A stretch of 64,000 nucleotides of DNA, taken from Megachile rotundata. Its lineage: Eukaryota; Arthropoda; Insecta; Hymenoptera; Megachilidae. The DNA lies in the NCBI RefSeq assembly GCF_050947335.1, contig NW_027474131.1:1-64000 (forward strand), read 5' to 3'. Made by a program: the position numbers and the translations under genes. The notes under the pieces are model-generated. The model was not told the DNA's origin. It worked only from the letters and a program-made list of their open reading frames with translations, and ran no database searches. Positions 1-15,200 of the stretch are shown piece by piece. Numbering within the stretch: the first letter of the stretch is position 1; each line of letters starts with the position of its first letter.

Positions 1-83
1 ACTCATATTATTAGCCATATTATGCTTATATGATCGATAGTACGACAATTACTATACTCATTACTCTTATTATTATCAATCTA
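1..83 (+). repeat. Reference monomer (phase used in this annotation)
   Basis: This monomer sets the phase, with position 1 at the A of ACTCATAT. Landmarks are CATATTAT at 4-11 and again at 16-23 (an internal 12-bp repeat), the TGATCGATAG core at 31-40, AACGACAATT at 41-50 in most copies (TACGAC here), CTTATT at 57-62 and 66-71 in the commonest form, and a TTATTATTATC tract near 67-77. In the consensus all six guanines lie between positions 14 and 44. The next 52 bases, running into the following monomer, contain no G on the + strand. The half-repeats suggest the 83-mer grew from shorter AT-rich motifs, which is inference. Confidence 0.95.
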
Positions 84-581
84 ACTAATATTATTAACCA
101 TATTATGCAGATATGATCGATAGAACGACAATTACTATATTTATTACTCTTGTTATTATATATCTAACTCATAGTATTAGCCATATTATGCTTATATGAT
201 CGATAGTACGACAATTACTATACTCATTGTTCTTATTATTATCAATCTAACTCATATTATTAACCATATTATGCAATTATGATCGATAGAACGACAATTA
301 CTATACTTATTACACTTATTATTATCAATCTAACTCATATTATTATCCATATTATGCTTATATGATCGATAGAACGACAATTACTATACTTATTGCTCTT
401 ATTATTATAAATCTAACTCATATTATTAGACATATTATGCTTATACGATCGATAGAACGACAATTACTATACTTATTACGCTTATTATTATCAATCTAAC
501 TCATATTATTATCCATATTATGCTTATATGATCGATCGAACGACAATTACTATACTTATTACTCTTATTATTATAAATCTA
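1..581 (+). repeat. Seven-monomer leading block, fragment of a part-A unit
   Basis: The first two monomers (GTACGAC variant, then the ACTAATATT variant with TCTTGTTATT) repeat at 582-747, a 581-bp or seven-monomer shift. Monomers 333-581 (ATCCATATT, then TTATACGATCG, then GATCGATCGAACG) match 5476-5724 in order. The left end is cut by the window, so this is the tail of a longer structure. The third monomer differs slightly from its counterpart at 748, so the match to 582 onward is strong for only about 190 bp. Confidence 0.8.
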
Positions 582-2822
582 ACTCATATTATTAGCCATA
601 TTATGCTTATATGATCGATAGTACGACAATTACTATACTCATTACTCTTATTATTATCAATCTAACTAATATTATTAACCATATTATGCAGATATGATCG
701 ATAGAACGACAATTACTATATTTATTACTCTTGTTATTATAAATCTAACTCATAGTATTAGCCATATTATGCTAATATGATCGATAGAACGACAATTACT
801 ATACTTATTACACTCACTATTATCAATCTAACTCATATTATTAACCATATTATGCAGATATGATCGATAGCACGACATTGACTATTCTTATTACTCTTAT
901 TACTATCAACCTAACTCATATTATTAGCCATATTATGCTTATATGATCGATAGAACGACAATCACTATACTTATTACTCTTATTATTATCAACCTAAGTC
1001 ATATTATTAGCCACATTATGCTTATATTATCGATAGAACGACAATTACTATACTTATTACTGTTATTATTATCAATCTAACTCATATTATTAGCCATATT
1101 ATGCTTAAATGATCGATGGAACCACAATTACTATACTTATTACTCTTATTATTATCTACCTAACTCATATTATTAGCCATATTATGCTTATATTATCGAC
1201 AGAACGACAATTACTATACTTATTACGTTTATTATTATCAATCTAACTCATATTATTAGCCATATTATGCTTATATGATCGATAGAATGAGAATTACTAC
1301 ACTTAATACTCTTATTATTATCAACCTAACTCATATTATTAGCCATATTATGCTTAAATGATGGATAGAACGACAAATACTATACTTATTACTAATATTA
1401 TTATCAATCTAACTCATATTATTAACCATATTATGCTAATATGATCGATAGAACGACAATGACTATACTTATTACACTCACTATTATCAATCTAACTCAT
1501 ATTATTAGCCATATTATGCTTATATTATCGATAGAGCGACAATTACTATACTTATTACTGTTATTATTATCAATCTAACTCATATTATTAGCCATATTGT
1601 GCTTATATGATCGATAGAACGACAATTACTATACTTATTACTCTTATTATTATGAATCTAACTCATATTATTAACCATATTATGCAATTATGATCGATAG
1701 GACGACAATTACTATACTTATTACACTTATTATTATCAATCTAACTCATATTATTAGCCATATTGTGCTTATATGATCGATAGAACGACAATTACTATAC
1801 TTATTACTCTTACTATTATAAATCTAACTCATATTATTAGACATATTATGCTTATATGATCGATAGTACGACAATTACTGTACACATTACTCTTATTATT
1901 ATGAATCTAACTCATATTATTAACCATATTATGCAATTATGATCGATAGGACGACAATTACTATACTTATTACACTTATTATTATCAATCTAACTCGTAT
2001 TATTAGCCATATTGTGCTTATATGGTCGATAGAACGACAATTACTATACTTATTACTCTTACTATTATAAATCTAACTCATATTATTAGACATATTATGC
2101 TTATATGATCGATAGTACGACAATTACTATACACATTACTCTTATTATTATCAATCTAACTCATATTATTAACCATATTATGCACATATGATCGATAGCA
2201 CGACATTTACTATACTTATTACTCGTATTATTATCAACCTAACGCATATTGTTAGCCATATTATGCTTATATGATCGATAGAAAGACAATCACTATACTT
2301 ATTACTCTTATTATTATCTACCTAACTCATATTATTAGCCATATTATGCTTATATTATCGATAGAACGACAATTACTATACTTATTACTCTTATTATTAT
2401 AAATCTAACTCATATTATTAGCCATATTATGCTTATATGATCGATAGAACGACAATTACTATACTTATTACTCTTATTATTATCAATCTAACTCATATTA
2501 TTAGCCATATTGTGCTTATATGAGCGATAGAACGACAATTACTATATTTATTACACTCACTATTATCAATCTAACTCATATTATTAACCATATTATGCAG
2601 ATATGATCGATAGAACGACAATTACTATACTCATTACTCTTATTATTATCAATCTAACTCATGCTATTAGCCATATTATGGTTATATGATCGATATAACG
2701 ACAATTACTATACTTATTACTCTTATTATTATCAATCTAACTCATATTATTAGCCATATTGTGCTTATATGATCGATAGAACGACAATTACTATACTAAT
2801 TACTCTTACTATTATAAATCTA
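582..2822 (+). repeat. 27-monomer HOR, 2241 bp, copy 1
   Basis: This block carries an ordered set of rare variants: TCTTGTTATT (731), GATGGAAC (1115), AATGAGAATT (1286) and ACGCATATTG (2242). The same set recurs 5226 bp downstream at 5957, 6341, 6512 and 7468, and again 2241 bp after that. The length is exactly 27 x 83. It contains a three-monomer (249-bp) internal tandem duplication near 1640-2140, in which the GAATCTAAC / CAATTATG / GATAGGACG / GTGCTTATATG / AGACATATT series appears twice. The block ends at 2823, where an ACTCAAATT monomer starts a different series. Confidence 0.88.
1028..1035. other. TATCGATA palindrome in TATTATCG monomers (first example)
   Basis: Most monomers read TGATCGATAG at 31-40, which holds GATC, ATCGAT and CGATA. 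The subclass with TATTATCGATAG changes this to a perfect TATCGATA palindrome. TATCGATA is the known DRE element bound by the insect factor DREF, and CGATA is the core bound by BEAF-32. The organism here is unknown, so any binding is speculation. The sequence match itself is exact and recurs in dozens of monomers, including every 82-mer read. Confidence 0.4.
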
Positions 2823-2905
2823 ACTCAAATTATTAGACATATTATGCTTATATGATCGATAGTACGACAATTACTATACTCATTACTCTTATTATTATCA
2901 ATCTA

Positions 2906-3318
2906 ACTCATATTATTAGCCATATTATGCTTATATGATCGATAGAATAACAATTACTATACTCACTACTCTTAGTATTATCAATCTAACTCATATTATT
3001 AGCCATATTATGCTTATATTATCGATAGAACGACAATTACTATACTTATTACTGCATTATTATCAATCTAACTCATATTATTAGCCATATTATGCTTATA
3101 TGATCGATAGTACGACAATTGCTATACTCATTACTCTTATTATTATCAATCTAACTCATATTATTAGCCATATTATGCTTATATGATCGATAGAATAACA
3201 ATTACTATACTCACTACTCTTAGTATTATCAATCTAACTCATATTATTAGCCATATTATGCTTATATTATCGATAGAACGACAATTACTATACTTATTAC
3301 TGCATTATTATCAATCTA
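2906..3318 (+). repeat. Trimeric sub-HOR, 248-bp period, with 82-bp monomers
   Basis: The order is A-B-C-A-B. A is an 83-mer with GAATAACAATT and CTTAGTATT (2906-2988, 3154-3236). B is an 82-mer with TATTATCG and TACTGCATT (2989-3070, 3237-3318), one base short near position 66. C is an 83-mer with GTACGACAATTGC (3071-3153). The A-to-A spacing is 248 bp. The same A-B-C-A arrangement recurs with GAATAA at 12405/12653, 15062/15310, 16886/17134, 21869/22117, 24526/24774, 30589/30837, 40384/40632, 42707/42955 and 45613/45861, and at 44285/44615 with one extra 82-mer. A lone A monomer is at 20376. Confidence 0.9.
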
Positions 3319-4195
3319 ACTCATATTATTAGCCATATTGTGCTTATATGATCGATAGAACGACAATTACTATACTTATTACTCCTATTATTATAAATCT
3401 AACTCATATTATTAGCCATATTATGCTTATATGATCGATAGTACGACAATTACTATACTCATTACTCTTATTATTATTAATCTAACTCATGCTATTAGCC
3501 ATATTATGCTTATATGATCGATATAACGACAATTACTATACTTATTACTCTTATTATTATCAATCTAACTCATATTATTAACCATATTATGCAGATATGA
3601 TCGATAGAACGACAATTACTACACTTATTACTCTTATTATTATCAACCTAACTCACATTATTAGCCATTTTATGCTTAAATGATCGATAGAACGGCAATT
3701 ACTATACTTATTACTCTTATTATTATGAATCTAACTCCTATTATTAACCATATTATGCAATTATGATCGATAGAACGACAATTACTATACTTATTACACT
3801 TATTATTATCAATCTAACTCATATTATTAACCATATTATGCTAATATGATCGATAGAACGACAATTACAATACTTATTACACTCACTATTATCAATCTAA
3901 CTCATATTATTAACCATATTATGCAGATATGATCGATAGCACGACATTGACTATTCTTATTACTCTTATTACTATCAACCTAACTCATATTATTAGCCAT
4001 ATTATGCTTATATGATCGATAGAACGACAATCACTATACTTATTACTCTTATTATTATCAACCTAACTCATATTATTAGCCATATTATGCTTATATTATC
4101 GATAGAACGACAATTACTATACTTATTACTGTTATTATTATCAATCTAACTCATATTATTAACCATATTATGCTGATATGATCGATAGTACGACA

Positions 4196-5475
4196 ATTAC
4201 TATACTTATTACTCTTATTATTATAAATCTAACTCATATTATTAGCCATATTATGCTTAAATGATCGATAGAACGACAATTACTATACTTATTACTCTTA
4301 TTATTATCTACCTAACTCATATTATTAGCCATATTATGCTTATATTATCGATAGAACGACAATTACTATACTTATTACGCTTATTATTATCAATCTAACT
4401 CATATTATTAGCCATATTATGCTTATATGATCGATAGAATGAGAATTATTATACTCACTACTCTTAGTATTATCAATCTAACTCATATTATTAGCCATAT
4501 TATGCTTATATTATCGATAGAACGACAATTACTATACTTATTACTGCATTATTATCAATCTAACTCATATTATTAGGCATATTGTGCTTATATGTTCGAT
4601 AGAACGACATTTACTATACTTATTACTCCTATTATTATAAATCTAACTCATATTATTAGCCATATTATGCTTATATGATCGATAGTACGACAATTACTAT
4701 ACTCATTACTCTTATTATTATTAATCTAACTCATGCTATTAGCCATATTATGCTTATATGATCGATATAACGACAATTACTATACTTATTACTCTTATTA
4801 TTATCAATCTAACTCATATTATTAACCATATTATGCAGATATGATCGATAGAACGACAATTACTATACTTATTACTCTTATTATTATCAATCTAACTCAT
4901 ATTATTAGCCATATTGTGCTTATATGAGCGATAGAACGACAATTACTATATTTATTACACTCACTATTATCAATCTAACTCACATTATTAGCCATATTAT
5001 GGTTATATGACCGATAGAACGACAGTTACTATACTTATTGCTCTTATTATTATAAATCTAACTCATATTATTAGCCATATTATGCTTATATGATCGATAG
5101 TACGACAATTACTATACTCATTGCTCTTATTATTATCAATCTAACTCATATTATTAACCATATTATGCAGATATGATCGATAGAACGACAATTACTATAC
5201 CCATTAGTCTTATTATTATCAATCTAACTGATGCTATTAGCCATATTATGCTTATATGATCGATATAACGACAATTACTATACTTATTACTCTTATTATT
5301 ATCAATCTAACTCATACTATTAACCATATTATGCAGATATGATCGATAGAACGACAATTACTATACTTATTACTCTTATTATTATCAATCTAACTCATAT
5401 TATTAACCATATTATGCAGATATGATCGATAGAACGACAATTACTACACTTATTACTCTTATTATTATCAACCTA
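4196..5475 (+). repeat. Segment duplicated 42834 bp downstream
   Basis: Rare variants AATGAG (4438), GGCATATTGTG (4576) and ACCCATTAGTC (CATTAG at 5202) lie at exactly 42834 bp from 47272, 47410 and 48036. The left boundary is near 4196: before it, GCTGATATG / GTACG here faces GCTTATATT / GAACG there. The right boundary is near 5475, where ATTATCC here faces CACATTATTAGCC there. I noticed only a few single-base differences, for example ATTATTATAC at about 4446 and GACAGTTAC near 5033, over about 1.28 kb. Confidence 0.85.
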
Positions 5476-5807
5476 ACTCATATTATTATCCATATTATGC
5501 TTATATGATCGATAGAACGACAATTACTATACTTATTGCTCTTATTATTATAAATCTAACTCATATTATTAGACATATTATGCTTATACGATCGATAGAA
5601 CGACAATTACTATACTTATTACACTTATTATTATCAATCTAACTCATATTATTATCCATATTATGCTTATATGATCGATCGAACGACAATTACTATACTT
5701 ATTACTCTTATTATTATAAATCTAACTCATATTATTAGCCATATTGTGCTTATGTGATCGATAGAACGACAATTACTATACTTATTACTCTTATTATTAT
5801 AAATCTA

Positions 5808-8048
5808 ACTCATATTATTAGCCATATTATGCTTATATGATCGATAGTACGACAATTACTATACTCATTACTCTTATTATTATCAATCTAACTAATATTA
5901 TTAACCATATTATGCAGATATGATCGATAGAACGACAATTACTATATTTATTACTCTTGTTATTATAAATCTAACTCATAGTATTAGCCATATTATGCTA
6001 ATATGATCGATAGAACGACAATTACTATACTTATTACACTCACTATTATCAATCTAACTCATATTATTAACCATATTATGCAGATATGATCGATAGCACG
6101 ACATTGACTATTCTTATTACTCTTATTACTATCAACCTAACTCATATTATTAGCCATATTATGCTTATATGATCGATAGAACGACAATCACTATACTTAT
6201 TACTCTTATTATTATCAACCTAAGTCATATTATTAGCCACATTATGCTTATATTATCGATAGAACGACAATTACTATACTTATTACTGTTATTATTATCA
6301 ATCTAACTCATATTATTAGCCATATTATGCTTAAATGATCGATGGAACGACAATTACTATACTTATTACTCTTATTATTATCTACCTAACTCATATTATT
6401 AGCCATATTATGCTTATATTATCGATAGAACGACAATTACTATACTTATTACGTTTATTATTATCAATCTAACTCATATTATTAGCCATATTATGCTTAT
6501 ATGATCGATAGAATGAGAATTACTACACTTATTACTCTTATTATTATCAACCTAACTCATATTATTAGCCATATTATGCTTAAATGATGGATAGAACGAC
6601 AAATACTATACTTATTACTAATATTATTATCAATCTAACTCATATTATTAACCATATTATGCTAATATGATCGATAGAACGACAATGACTATACTTATTA
6701 CACTCACTATTATCAATCTAACTCATATTATTAGCCATATTATGCTTATATTATCGATAGAACGACAATTACTATACTTATTACTGTTATTATTATCAAT
6801 CTAACTCATATTATTAGCCATATTGTGCTTATATGATCGATAGAACGACAATTACTATACTTATTACTCTTATTATTATGAATCTAACTCATATTATTAA
6901 CCATATTATGCAATTATGATCGATAGGACGACAATTACTATACTTATTACACTTATTATTATCAATCTAACTCATATTATTAGCCATATTGTGCTTATAT
7001 GATCGATAGAACGACAATTACTATACTTATTACTCTTACTATTATAAATCTAACTCATATTATTAGACATATTATGCTTATATGATCGATAGTACGACAA
7101 TTACTATACACATTACTCTTATTATTATGAATCTAACTCATATTATTAACCATATTATGCAATTATGATCGATAGGACGACAATTACTATACTTATTACA
7201 CTTATTATTATCAATCTAACTCATATTATTAGCCATATTGTGCTTATATGATCGATAGAACGACAATTACTATACTTATTACTCTTACTATTATAAATCT
7301 AACTCATATTATTAGACATATTATGCTTATATGATCGATAGTACGACAATTACTATACACATTACTCTTATTATTATCAATCTAACTCATATTATTAACC
7401 ATATTATGCACATATGATCGATAGCACGACATTTACTATACTTATTACTCGTATTATTATCAACCTAACGCATATTGTTAGCCATATTATGCTTATATGA
7501 TCGATAGAAAGACAATCACTATACTTATTACTCTTATTATTATCTACCTAACTCATATTATTAGCCATATTATGCTTATATTATCGATAGAACGACAATT
7601 ACTATACTTATTACTCTTATTATTATAAATCTAACTCATATTATTAGCCATATTATGCTTATATGATCGATAGAACGACAATTACTATACTTATTACTCT
7701 TATAATTATCAATCTAACTCATATTATTAGCCATATTGTGCTTATATGAGCGATAGAACGACAATTACTATATTTATTACACTCACTATTATCAATCTAA
7801 CTCATATTATTAACCATATTATGCAGATATGATCGATAGAACGACAATTACTATACTCATTACTCTTATTATTATCAATCTAACTCATGCTATTAGCCAT
7901 ATTATGGTTATATGATCGATATAACGACAATTACTATACTTATTACTCTTATTATTATCAATCTAACTCATATTATTAGCCATATTGTGCTTATATGATC
8001 GATAGAACGACAATTACTATACTAATTACTCTTACTATTATAAATCTA
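5808..8048 (+). repeat. 27-monomer HOR, 2241 bp, copy 2
   Basis: All markers of copy 1 recur here at +5226 bp (5957, 6341, 6512, 7468), and the next copy follows at +2241 bp with no spacer. The 249-bp internal three-monomer duplication is retained, with GAATCTAAC series at about 6880 and 7136. This copy and the next are the cleanest tandem pair of part A. The unit begins with the GTACGAC / ACTAATATT / TCTTGTTATT monomers. Confidence 0.9.
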
Positions 8049-10539
8049 ACTCATATTATTAGCCATATTATGCTTATATGATCGATAGTACGACAATTAC
8101 TATACTCATTACTCTTATTATTATCAACCTAACTAATATTATTAACCATATTATGCAGATATGATCGATAGAACGACAATTACTATATTTATTACTCTTG
8201 TTATTATAAATCTAACTCATAGTATTAGCCATATTATGCTAATATGATCGATAGAACGACAATTACTATACTTATTACACTCACTATTATCAATCTAACT
8301 CATATTATTAACCATATTATGCAGATATGATCGATAGCACGACATTGACTATTCTTATTACTCTTATTACTATCAACCTAACTCATATTATTAGCCATAT
8401 TATGCTTATATGATCGATAGAACGACAATCACTATACTTATTACTCTTATTATTATCAACCTAAGTCATATTATTAGCCACATTATGCTTATATTATCGA
8501 TAGAACGACAATTACTATACTTATTACTGTTATTATTATCAATCTAACTCATATTATTAGCCATATTATGCTTAAATGATCGATGGAACGACAATTACTA
8601 TACTTATTACTCTTATTATTATCTACCTAACTCATATTATTAGCCATATTATGCTTATATTATCGATAGAACGACAATTACTATACTTATTACGTTTATT
8701 ATTATCAATCTAACTCATATTATTAGCCATATTATGCTTATATGATCGATAGAATGAGAATTACTACACTTATTACTCTTATTATTATCAACCTAACTCA
8801 TATTATTAGCCATATTATGCTTAAATGATGGATAGAACGACAAATACTATACTTATTACTAATATTATTATCAATCTAACTCATATTATTAACCATATTA
8901 TGCTAATATGATCGATAGAACGACAATGACTATACTTATTACACTCACTATTATCAATCTAACTCATATTATTAGCCATATTATGCTTATATTATCGATA
9001 GAACGACAATTACTATACTTATTACTTTTATTATTATCAATCTAACTCATATTATTAGCCATATTGTGCTTATATGATCGATAGAACGACAATTACTATA
9101 CTTATTACTCTTATTATTATGAATCTAACTCATATTATTAACCATATTATGCAATTATGATCGATAGGACGACAATTACTATACTTATTACACTTATTAT
9201 TATCAATCTAACTCATATTATTAGCCATATTGTGCTTATATGATCGATAGAACGACAATTACTATACTTATTACTCTTACTATTATAAATCTAACTCATA
9301 TTATTAGACATATTATGCTTATATGATCGATAGTACGACAATTACTATACACATTACTCTTATTATTATGAATCTAACTCATATTATTAACCATATTATG
9401 CAATTATGATCGATAGGACGACAATTACTATACTTATTACACTTATTATTATCAATCTAACTCATATTATTAGCCATATTGTGCTTATATGATCGATAGA
9501 ACGACAATTACTATATTTATTACTCTTACTATTATAAATCTAACTCATATTATTAGACATATTATGCTTATATGATCGATAGTACGACAATTACTATACA
9601 CATTACTCTTATTATTATCAATCTAACTCATATTATTAACCATATTATGCACATATGATCGATAGCACGACATTTACTATACTTATTACTCGTATTATTA
9701 TCAACCTAACGCATATTGTTAGCCATATTATGCTTATATGATCGATAGAAAGACAATCACTATACTTATTACTCTTATTATTATCTACCTAACTCATATT
9801 ATTAGCCATATTATGCTTATATTATCGATAGAACGACAATTACTATACTTATTACTCTTATTATTATAAATCTAACTCATATTATTAGCCATATTATGCT
9901 TATATGATCGATAGAACGACAATTACTATACTTATTACTCTTATAATTATCAATCTAACTCATATTATTAGCCATATTGTGCTTATATGAGCGATAGAAC
10001 GACAATTACTATATTTATTACACTCACTATTATCAATCTAACTCATATTATTAACCATATTATGCAGATATGATCGATAGAACGACAATTACTATACTCA
10101 TTACTCTTATTATTATCAATCTAACTCATGCTATTAGCCATATTATTTTTATATGATCGATATAACGACAATTACTATACTTATTACTCTTATTATTATC
10201 AATCTAACTCATATTATTAGCCATATTGTGCTTATATGATCGATAGAACGACAATTAATTATACTAATTACTCTTACTATTATAAATCTAACTCATATTA
10301 TTAGACATATTATGCTTATATGATCGATAGTACGACAATTACTATACTCATTGCTCTTATTATTATCAATCTAACTCATATTATTATCCATATTATGCAG
10401 ATATGATCGATAGAACGACAATTACTATACTTATTACTCTTATTATTATCAATCTAACTCATATTATTAGCCATATTGTGCTTATGTGATCGATAGAACG
10501 ACAATTACTATACTTATTACTCTTATTATTATAAAACTA
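8049..10539 (+). repeat. 27-monomer HOR, copy 3, extended to 30 monomers
   Basis: Markers at 8198, 8582, 8753 and 9709 match copy 2 at +2241 bp. The copy then carries three extra monomers at about 10290-10539 (AGACATATT with CATTGCTC, ATCCATATT with CAGATATG, GTGCTTATGTG) before the next copy. One extra base lies near 10257 (ACAATTAATTATAC), and a variant TATTATTTTTATATG near 10140 is unique in the window. The length is 2491 bp, i.e. 30 x 83 plus 1. Confidence 0.87.
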
Positions 10540-12282
10540 ACTCATATTATTAGCCATATTATGCTTATATGATCGATAGTACGACAATTACTATACTCAT
10601 TACTCTTATTATTATCAACCTAACTAATATTATTAACCATATTATGCAGATATGATCGATAGAACGACAATTACTATATTTATTACTCTTGTTATTATAA
10701 ATCTAACTCATAGTATTAGCCATATTATGCTAATATGATCGATAGAACGACAATTACTATACTTATTACACTCACTATTATCAATCTAACTCATATTATT
10801 AACCATATTATGCAGATATGATCGATAGCACGACATTGACTATTCTTATTACTCTTATTACTATCAACCTAACTCATATTATTAGCCATATTATGCTTAT
10901 ATGATCGATAGAACGACAATCACTATACTTATTACTCTTATTATTATCAACCTAAGTCATATTATTAGCCACATTATGCTTATATTATCGATAGAACAAC
11001 AATTACTATACTTATTACTGTTATTATTATCAATCTAACTCATATTATTAGCCATATTATGCTTAAATGATCGATGGAACGACAATTACTATACTTATTA
11101 CTCTTATTATTATCTACCTAACTCATATTATTAGCCATATTATGCTTATATTATCGATAGAACGACAATTACTATACTTATTACGTTTATTATTATCAAT
11201 CTAACTCATATTATTAGCCATATTATGCTTATATGATCGATAGAATGAGAATTACTACACTTAATACTCTTATTATTATCAACCTAACTCATATTATTAG
11301 CCATATTATGCTTAAATGATGGATAGAACGACAAATACTATACTTATTACTAATATTATTATCAATCTAACTCATATTATTAACCATATTATGCTAATAT
11401 GATCGATAGAACGACAATGACTATACTTATTACACTCACTATTATCAATCTAACTCATATTATTAGCCATATTATGCTTATATTATCGATAGAGCGACAA
11501 TTACTATACTTATTACTGTTATTATTATCAATCTAACTCATATTATTAGCCATATTGTGCTTATATGATCGATAGAACGACAATTACTATACTTATTACT
11601 CTTATTATTATGAATCTAACTCATATTATTAACCATATTATGCAATTATGATCGATAGGACGACAATTACTATACTTATTACACTTATTATTATCAATCT
11701 AACTCATATTATTAGCCATATTGTGCTTATATGGTCGATAGAACGACAATTACTATACTTATTACTCTTACTATTATAAATCTAACTCATATTATTAGAC
11801 ATATTATGCTTATATGATCGATAGTACGACAATTACTATACACATTACTCTTATTATTATCAATCTAACTCATATTATTAACCATATTATGCACATATGA
11901 TCGATAGCACGACATTTACTATACTTATTACTCGTATTATTATCAACCTAACGCATATTGTTAGCCATATTATGCTTATATGATCGATAGAAAGACAATC
12001 ACTATACTTATTACTCTTATTATTATCTACCTAACTCATATTATTAGCCATATTATGCTTATATTATCGATAGAACGACAATTACTATACTTATTACTCT
12101 TATTATTATAAATCTAACTCATATTATTAGCCATATTATGCTTATATGATCGATAGAACGACAATTACTATACTTATTACTCTTATTATTATCAATCTAA
12201 CTCATATTATTAGCCATATTGTGCTTATATGATCGATAGAACGACAATTACTATACTAATTACTCTTACTATTATAAATCTA
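10540..12282 (+). repeat. 27-monomer HOR, copy 4, shortened to 21 monomers
   Basis: This copy starts with the same monomers as copies 1-3 (marker 10689) and keeps GATGGAAC at 11073, AATGAG at 11244 and ACGCATATTG at 11951. It has a single copy of the three-monomer GAATCTAAC series where earlier copies have two. It also lacks the three monomers that follow the GTGCTTATATGAGCG type. It runs into an ACTCAAGTTATTAGAC monomer at 12283, which begins the part-B pattern. Its second half doubles as the start of the 4481-bp unit at 11121. Confidence 0.85.
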
Positions 12283-15200
12283 ACTCAAGTTATTAGACAT
12301 ATTATGCTTATATGATCGATAGTACGACAATTACTATACTCATTACTCTTATTATTATCAATCTAACTCATATTATTAGCCATATTATGCTTATATGATC
12401 GATAGAATAACAATTACTATACTCACTACTCTTAGTATTATCAATCTAACTCATATTATTAGCCATATTATGCTTATATTATCGATAGAACGACAATTAC
12501 TATACTTATTACTGCATTATTATCAATCTAACTCATATTATTAGCCATATTATGCTTATATGATCGATAGTACGACAATTGCTATACTCATTACTCTTAT
12601 TATTATCAATCTAACTCATATTATTAGCCATATTATGCTTATATGATCGATAGAATAACAATTACTATACTCACTACTCTTAGTATTATCAATCTAACTC
12701 ATATTATTAGCCATATTATGCTTATATTATCGATAGAACGACAATTACTATACTTATTACTGCATTATTATCAATCTAACTCATATTATTAGCCATATTG
12801 TGCTTATATGATCGATAGAACGACAATTACTATACTTATTACTCCTATTATTATAAATCTAACTCATATTATTAGCCATATTATGCTTATATGATCGATA
12901 GTACGACAATTACTATACTTATTACTCTTATTATTATCAATCTAACTCATACTATTAACCATATTATGCAGATATGATCGATAGAACGACAATTACTATA
13001 CTTATTACTCTTATTATTATCAATCTAACTCATATTATTAACCATATTATGCTGATATGATCGATAGAACGACAATTACTACACTTATTACTCTTATTAT
13101 TATCAACCTAACTCACATTATTAGCCATTTTATGCTTAAATGATCGATAGAACGGCAATTACTATACTTATTACTCTTATTATTATGAATCTAACTCATA
13201 TTATTAACCATATTATGCAATTATGATCGATAGAACGACAATTACTATACTTATTACACTTATTATTATCAATCTAACTCATATTATTAACCATATTATG
13301 CTAATATGATCGATAGAACGACAATTACTATACTTATTACACTCACTATTATCAATCTAACTCATATTATTAACCATATTATGCAGATATGATCGATAGC
13401 ACGACATTGACTATTCTTATTACTCTTATTACTATCAACCTAACTCATATTATTAGCCATATTATGCTTATATGATCGATAGAACGACAATCACTATACT
13501 TATTACTCTTATTATTATCAACCTAACTCATATTATTAGCCATATTATGCTTATATTATCGATAGAACGACAATTACTATACTTATTACTGTTATTATTA
13601 TCAATCTAACTCATATTATTAACCATATTATGCTTATATGATCGACAGAACTACAATTACTGTACTTATTACTCTTATCATTATCGATCTAACTCATATT
13701 ATTAGCCATATTATGTTTATATGATCGATAGAACGACAATTACTACTATACTCACTGCTCTTATTATCATCAATCTAACTCATATTATTAACCATATTAT
13801 GCAGATATGATCGATAGAACGACAATTACTATACTTATTACTCTTATTATTATAAATCTAACTCATATTATTAGCCATATTATGCTTATATGATCGATAG
13901 TACGACAATTACTATACTCATTACTCTTATTATTATCAATCTAACTCATATTATTAACCATATTATGCAGATATGATCGATAGAACGACAATTACTATAC
14001 TTATTACTCTTATTATTATCAATCTAACTCATATTATTAGCCATATTGTGCTTATATGAGCGATAGAACGACAATTACTATATTTATTACACTCACTATT
14101 ATCAATCTAACTCTCATTATTAGCCATATTATGGTTATATGACCGATAGAACGACAATTACTATACTTATTGCTCTTATTATTATAAATCTAACTCATAT
14201 TATTAGCCATATTATGCTTATATGATCGATAGTACGACAATTACTATACTCATTGCTCTTATTATTATCAATCTAACTCATATTATTAACCATATTATGC
14301 AGATATGATCGATAGAACGACAATTACTATACTTATTACACTTATTATTATCAATCTAACTCATATTATTAGCCATATTGTGCTTATATGGTCGATAGAA
14401 CGACAATTACTATACTTATTACTCTTACTATTATAAATCTAACTCATATTATTAGACATATTATGCTTATATGATCGATAGTACGACAATTACTATACAC
14501 ATTACTCTTATTATTATCAATCTAACTCATATTATTAACCATACTATGCACATATGATCGATAGCACGACATTTACTATACTTATTACTCGTATTATTAT
14601 CAACCTAACGCATATTGTTAGCCATATTATGCTTATATGATCGATAGAAAGACAATCACTATACTTATTACTCTTATTATTATCTACCTAACTCATATTA
14701 TTAGCCATATTATGCTTATATTATCGATAGAACGACAATTACTATACTTATTACTCTTATTATTATAAATCTAACTCATATTATTAGCCATATTATGCTT
14801 ATATGATCGATAGAACGACAATTACTATACTTATTACTCTTATTATTATCAATCTAACTCATATTATTAGCCATATTGTGCTTATATGATCGATAGAACG
14901 ACAATTACTATACTAATTACTCTTACTATTATAAATCTAACTCAAGTTATTAGACATATTATGCTTATATGATCGATAGTACGACAATTACTATACTCAT
15001 TACTCTTATTATTATCAATCTAACTCATATTATTAGCCATATTATGCTTATATGATCGATAGAATAACAATTACTATACTCACTACTCTTAGTATTATCA
15101 ATCTAACTCATATTATTAGCCATATTATGCTTATATTATCGATAGAACGACAATTACTATACTTATTACTGCATTATTATCAATCTAACTCATATTATTA

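Larger units (their letters stand above)
2823..5807 (+). repeat. Mixed-monomer block between HOR copies 1 and 2, 2985 bp
   Basis: Thirty-six monomers separate two copies of the 2241-bp unit. Three are 82-mers, so the length is 36 x 83 minus 3. Its left part (2826, 2945, 3193) matches 12286, 12405 and 12653 at a constant 9460-bp shift. Its right part, 4196 to about 5475, matches 47030 to about 48309 at a constant 42834-bp shift. The final monomers (5476-5724) match 333-581. It is therefore a composite of pieces seen elsewhere in the array, not a separate family. Confidence 0.8.

Noticed and set aside
900..990. Telomeric repeat (CCTAA in CAACCTAAC)
   Set aside because: CCTAA occurs at most once per monomer in a subclass and never in tandem, so it is a satellite variant (CAACCTA for CAATCTA).
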